In this document: piece after piece, positions 47,701-53,700 of the stretch
Layout: the number at the start of each line of letters is the position of its first letter
How positions within the stretch are numbered: position 1 is the first letter of the stretch
Assembly (NCBI GenBank): GCA_002176905.1
Contig: MSYE01000204.1
Coordinates: 1-64,000, forward strand
Source: a bacterium F11
Lineage (GTDB): Bacteria; Elusimicrobiota; Elusimicrobia; F11
DNA length: 64,000 nt
Reading direction: 5' to 3'
Notes under the pieces: generated by a model
The model's database searches: none
Seen by the model: only the letters and a program-made list of their open reading frames with translations
Told to the model about the DNA's origin: nothing
Program-made: the position numbers and the translations under genes

Positions 47701-50700
47701 AGAGCGCAATATCGGGGTTTCCTTCTGAGTTCATTCCAGATGCAACAAGATCGAGGTCGCCATCTTTGTTCACATCACCCAACGCCAAAGAAGCTTTGGT
47801 TAGTCCTTGATGTGATCCCAACAACTCTTCGGTGTTCCAAACAATCTCATCTGAAATTGTATCCAATCCCTGGTTTAAGAAAACAACAAACCGGGTATTT
47901 CTGTCTTTGTCTTGACCCAACGCAACAATATCAGGATACCCATTGTTATCCAAATCACCCAATGCAAGGGAACTCGACAATTCATTGGAAATCCCTGTGC
48001 TTAATTCGATTTCCTGGAAATCATTTTTCTGTTCGTCCGGATTGGTCAATGTCCCTGTCCCAATATAAATAAGTAATTTTTTATTGGTCCCGCTGTTGCT
48101 TCCTTTCCCCATCGCCACCATATCCCATTTTCCATCCAGGTTAAGGTCTCCTACTGCAAGGTTCGCTTCTTTCAATCCTTTATTCTCACCATGCGGTTCG
48201 ATGATGGTTTCAAAATTTAAATTATCATCTTGTCTCAGAATTATCAGACGTCTCAATCGGCCATCATAGCCGGCCGCGGCAATATCCAAGTCCCCGTCCC
48301 CATCAAAATCAGCCAAGGCCAAATCCACACCATCGGTCAGGGAAATATCGGATATAACCAACTGTTCAATATCAAAGGTGTCCTTGTTCACTTTGTTCTC
48401 AAGGAAAACAATTCCGGTTACGCCTTCTCCTGCCATTACCACATCCATGTCTCCATCATTATCCAGATCTCCCACGACAAAAGACCCTTCTGACATAGAA
48501 GGAAGAGGTGTTGATATTTCCACTTCACTCAACGTGCCATTGGTATTTAATAGGAGGCGCGTCGCATCATCCCCAAACTTGTTGGTCCCAGACACAAAAA
48601 CATCCACGTCTTCATCTCGATCAAAATCAACCAATGCAAAAGCTCCATTTTCAAATCCAGTGAGATTGTTGACTTTGTCGTTTGTAATGGGGTTGGCATT
48701 CAATTGATTGATATAAAGAATCGACTCATCATTATCTTCAAGACCGGTTTGGATCAGGTCCAGGTATTCGTCGTTGTTAAAATCACCCAAGGCAATGGGA
48801 CCTTCGGCCGGAGGAATGGGCAATTCGGTTCGAACAAAATGGGTGGCGGTGGCAGTGGCCACGTTACTCCAATCATCGCTTTCAATGGGATCGCTGGCAC
48901 GATCCAATCCAATAAGCCGAAAATAAAAATGAACCCCGGGATCAAGATTTTGGATATTTAAAGATTCTTTTTCCGGATAGGCTTTTTCGGGAGACGAGAG
49001 ATCGATGGTTCGCTCCTGACGGGTAAACTGGGCGTCCCGGGCGATTTCCAAACGATAGAGATTGGGAATCCCAAAATGGCCATCCCGACCAGTGGCGGTC
49101 CAGGTTAATTGAACCTGGGTTCCTTGCGTGGCCTTAAGATCCGTTACACGGGCGGGAGGAACCGGAGGAACATAAAGGGCTTCTCCTGCTGTCACAAAAG
49201 AACCGGTGCTTAATGCCGCATCAATGGATTTGACTTTCCAAACATAAGATTGGTTATCTGGCAAATGCACACGGAACTTCACGGTTTCTGTTCCATGAAG
49301 CAGATAGTTTCCCTGTAGCGGTGTACCATAGAAAGAGGATACGTGGCGTTCAGATGAATTGGCTTTCTGTATGGAGACACTGTAGGAAAGGCCTTTTTCT
49401 TCTGGAGTGGGATGGGTCCAAGACAATTCAACAACGCCATCTTCATTGGGCTCAAGGGCTGTTAAATCTTTTGGCAATCCAGGTGAAGGATATGAATTTC
49501 CTTGATAACTCTTTAGGATGGCCAAGATCGACTCAACGGATTGAATGCTTTCTCCCAACTCACCGGCAACAATCATATCCAGTCGGTTATCACCATTGAA
49601 GTCTCCCAAAGCCAAGCCCCCTTCTGCAACACCCTGAACCATTCCAAAGGGATGTTCAATAACCCGAAAAAGGTCACCCTGAGGATTGGGGAGATCGGGT
49701 CGAGAAAAATTGTTGTAAACAAGAAACCGCTTACTGGAGTTGTCCGTGTAACCCGAAGTGAGAAGTTCGGGATATCCATCGTTGTTCAAATCGCCCCAGG
49801 CCAAGATACCGGGCATATCCGACTTAGAGTGGGTTCCCAAAGAAGAATGTTTCGATTCGAAGTTATACTCTCCATCGTTTTCATAAACAGTCACCTTGGC
49901 TTCGGTTTCGTTATCTTTCAATCCGGACACAGCCAAATCCCAATATCCATCCCGGTTGTAATCTCCCCATGCCAAGGCACCCCCCTTCAAACCGCCTTCC
50001 CCACCATCTTTTGGCCACCGCTTAACAAAGGAGAAACTCCCAAGGTTTTCCAAAACGGCCAATTCATCTTCGGTCACAAAAGCAACATCCATGTCACCAT
50101 CGTTGTCAGCATCCGCCCAAGAAAGAGTTCCTCCCAATGAATCTCCTTCGGTTGACAAGAGGACAGTCGTAAAATGGGACTGATCCGGACTGGGATTGGA
50201 ATTGTATTGGTAGGCGTAAATTCCGTTCGTCGAGTTTTCTCTTCCTAAGAAAGTAAGTTCTGGTATACCATCGCTGTTGGTATCCATCCATTGAATATTG
50301 GATTTGTCTCCCATTACGTTCATACCCAAATCTGCAACGGTCTTTTCAACAAAAGAATGGATACCTTGGTTCTCAAAGATTCGAACTCGATCCCTGACTC
50401 CCACGTTTTCATTAAATTCATCTGCTGTCTGAATTTCTTGGCCGGAGAAGGCCACATCCAATTTTCCGTCTCGATTAAAATCAGCCAGTGAAATCAGACA
50501 TTGGGTGAAGTTCACATCAAAATCATAACCTTCGATGAAAACATCGTTTCTTTTGTCGTAAAGAAAGATGCGGGCCAAATTTCCGGATCCGGTGCTCCCA
50601 CAAACCACAAAATCCAAATCCTGATCATTGTCCATATCGCCCCACACCACGGACCCTTTTTTGATCCCAGAGGATTCATTCAGGGTGTAATGACCAAAAT

Positions 50701-53700
50701 CAAAATGGCCAGCAACCGCGGTGGCCGTGGCAAATTTAAGAGCCGGCCTATCATCTTTAATGGGCATAACGGCAAACATGTATTCTGTTTCGGGGATGAG
50801 ATCACTGATAGAAACATGTTGTTTATAGGTGGGTGAACTGATGTCAATCTCAGGAAAAATCTGAATCCAAATGCCATCATTGAGATCAGGGGAATATCCT
50901 TGGTCTGAGCGCCGAAAATAGACATCGTAACCATCCACTCTCTCCCGATACGTCATATCCCCACTGGGCGCGGTCCATGAGAGAGACACTTGGGCTCCGG
51001 TAGCGGCCTCCAAATCCGTGATGGATTCTGGGGGAACAGGTGGCACGTATACATAAGCCGCCTCTCCATCAAAAGTGCTTCGGGCCAATCCCGCATCAAT
51101 GGTTCGAACCCGGTAATAATATGTGGTGCTATCTTCAAGTTGGATCTTAAGACCAAGTTGGGTGGAATCCAACGTGGCATTCAAATAATTTCCCATCAAC
51201 GGTGATCCGTGAACGCCGCTTACGGTCATACTGGACCCAACGGGATAGGAGTCATCTGTTGAAATTTGTATCTCATACATAAGAGCTTCGGGGTTCAAGG
51301 TTTCGGTATCAGTGGCGGGATCCCATGTTAAGGTAACATTGTGATGCAGGGTGCTCGAGGACAAATTGGTCGGAGCGGTGGGGGGCGTATTCAACCTTCT
51401 GATGTTTTCCAATATCATAAATTGAGTTCGACCGTTGTTGTCTTCTCCGGCGATGAAAAGATCAAGACCACGAGGATTGATTCCATTCATTGGGAATCCG
51501 TTAAAATCACCAAAGGCCAAGGCCCCGTTTACCAATCCTTTAAAACTTCCCAAGGGTTCGGTGAAAACCCAATCTTCGGGGTTGTCGCTTCCGTTTAAGA
51601 AAATAAGGGTTCTCACGTTATCGTCTTCATCAATCCCCATAACCGCCAGATCCAAGCGTCCGTTGTTGTCCATATCCCCCCAAGCCAAGGAACCCATGTC
51701 GTTGACGCCAGCACTGATTCCCGGGGTCAATATGGCAGGATCTTTAAAGGGAAAGCCAGGAAGATCATCGGGTGAATAATTTCCATGTTCGTTCTCATAA
51801 ACATAAATGACTTCTTGCTCATTGGACTGACCCATCAGCGCAAAATCCATCCATCCATCTTGGTTGAAATCTCCCCAGGCCACGGCCCCGTCTCCCAATC
51901 CGGCTTGGACACTTCTTTCAAATTCGAATCCCCCTTTGTTCCGGAAATAAATTAATGTTCCCTGGCTGTTCACTTCGCCAACAGCCAACAAATCCATCTT
52001 TCCATCCCGATTGGCGTCAGCCCAAGCCAGGGTTCCCAATAAAAAGCCATCTGGAAAAATGGGATTAAACTCAGGTGAGGCCAGGAAACCTTCCCCTTCT
52101 TCATTTGCATACACGCTGATTTTACTTTCTCCCCGAAATATCCCAACTCCCGCCAAATCCATAAACCCATCGTTGTTTACATCACCAGCCGCCAGGGTAC
52201 CATAGATCAACGTTGGAATCGCACCAACAATATCGTTATTGGTGTCATCAAAAACATCAGCGGGATCGGCATCAGGATTTCGCAAGAGGAGGACGCGTCG
52301 ATAAATATCGGTTAACACCATCAGGTCAAGAAGCCCATCGTTGTTCGCATCGATCCATTCCATCATCCCAGGAAGATTGCTCAATCCAACCCCTCTATCA
52401 TAAACATTCTGATAGATCTGGTTATCACGGTCCCAGCGATACACACGAAGACGCATCTCAATACCGCCGTTCTTCACTTCTCCCAAAATGGCCACATCAA
52501 TGGCGCCATCCTGGTTGAAGTCCGCCATTTTGATGAGGGGATTCTTCATATCCTGGGGCAGGCCGAGATCGTTTCGTTTGTGATAAATCCCGGCGGTTAA
52601 AGGAGAATCCCAGGCCACAACCGGACTGATAAAATTATCTGCGCGAAGGGCTTTTATCCCCACATAATAGTCACGTCCAGCGATAAGTCCTGTTAAAGAA
52701 TGAAACAAGCGCTCTCCAGAAATGGGATTTTCCGGACGAACGAGGCCGGCCACATGGGCCAGCGTATAATTATCCTCTGTGATCATCTCGCTATGGATCA
52801 CGAGTTCGTAGGTATCCGGACGGCCAGGTGGAGCGGTCCAAGATAAGGCAATCTGGGATTCGGCATAAGCATTGAATCCCGAAACAGGTTCCGGCGCCAC
52901 ATCCAAAAGGGTCTTTCGTCCAAATTTATAAAAATTAAGATCACCCGGACTCCGTTCTCGAACAACAAAGATGTTCCCATAGTGATCCACTGCCACGCCC
53001 TCAGGCTTATCATTTCTGTCCGTTTTTGGTGGCATATCCAAGTTCGAAACAATCACCCTGGAAAGATTGGTTGCGGAAAGATCCACTTCTGTCAATTGCC
53101 GAGACTCATGGCTGAGCACGAGAAGATAAGGAGAGATGTCGTCACTGATGGCGAGTCCCACCAAATCCCCAAGGGGAAGATTTTCTGCATTGAGGACAGG
53201 TTCGGCCTCTTCGCATGTCCCATTGGAAAACCGAAACCGATAAATCTTTTTTGGCGTCATCTCCTTTACTGCATAGTAAATCTCTTCTTCTCGGTCATAA
53301 ACAAGTCCTTCTAATCCTTGGTTATTTACGGGCATGGTTGGATCGATCACACAAGATCCCAAGAAACCAACAGCAGGCATTTTTCGAATTTCTGTTGTCT
53401 CGGGTGTTATCTGAACTTTATTCAAAGTTGCCTTGCGCTCCTCAATCAAAGCAAAGGTATCTCCGGTTACATGCGTGATACCTTCTAAGTCTTCCAAACC
53501 GTACACTTTAATTTCCCGAATAACCTCACCCAATAAAGATATCTCCAATATCCGCCAATAGGCATTTCCTTGAGCAGGATTGTTCTCAATTGAGAAAAGG
53601 GTTTTGGTGACAGGACTAAAGGTCAATCCGGATGCATCGATTCCAAGCTCTGGGATGTCTTTGGCAATCTCCAGCTGATAATCGTCTCCCGCAAAGGGGA

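Noticed and set aside
49541..50140. 199-codon plus-strand ORF antisense to propeller 2
   Set aside because: It arises from the opposite strand of regular FG-GAP codons; no ribosome site or recognisable family.
27990..52590. CRISPR or simple tandem DNA repeats in the giant gene
   Set aside because: The periodicity is at the protein-domain level; DNA units are diverged and no identical repeat with unique spacers exists.
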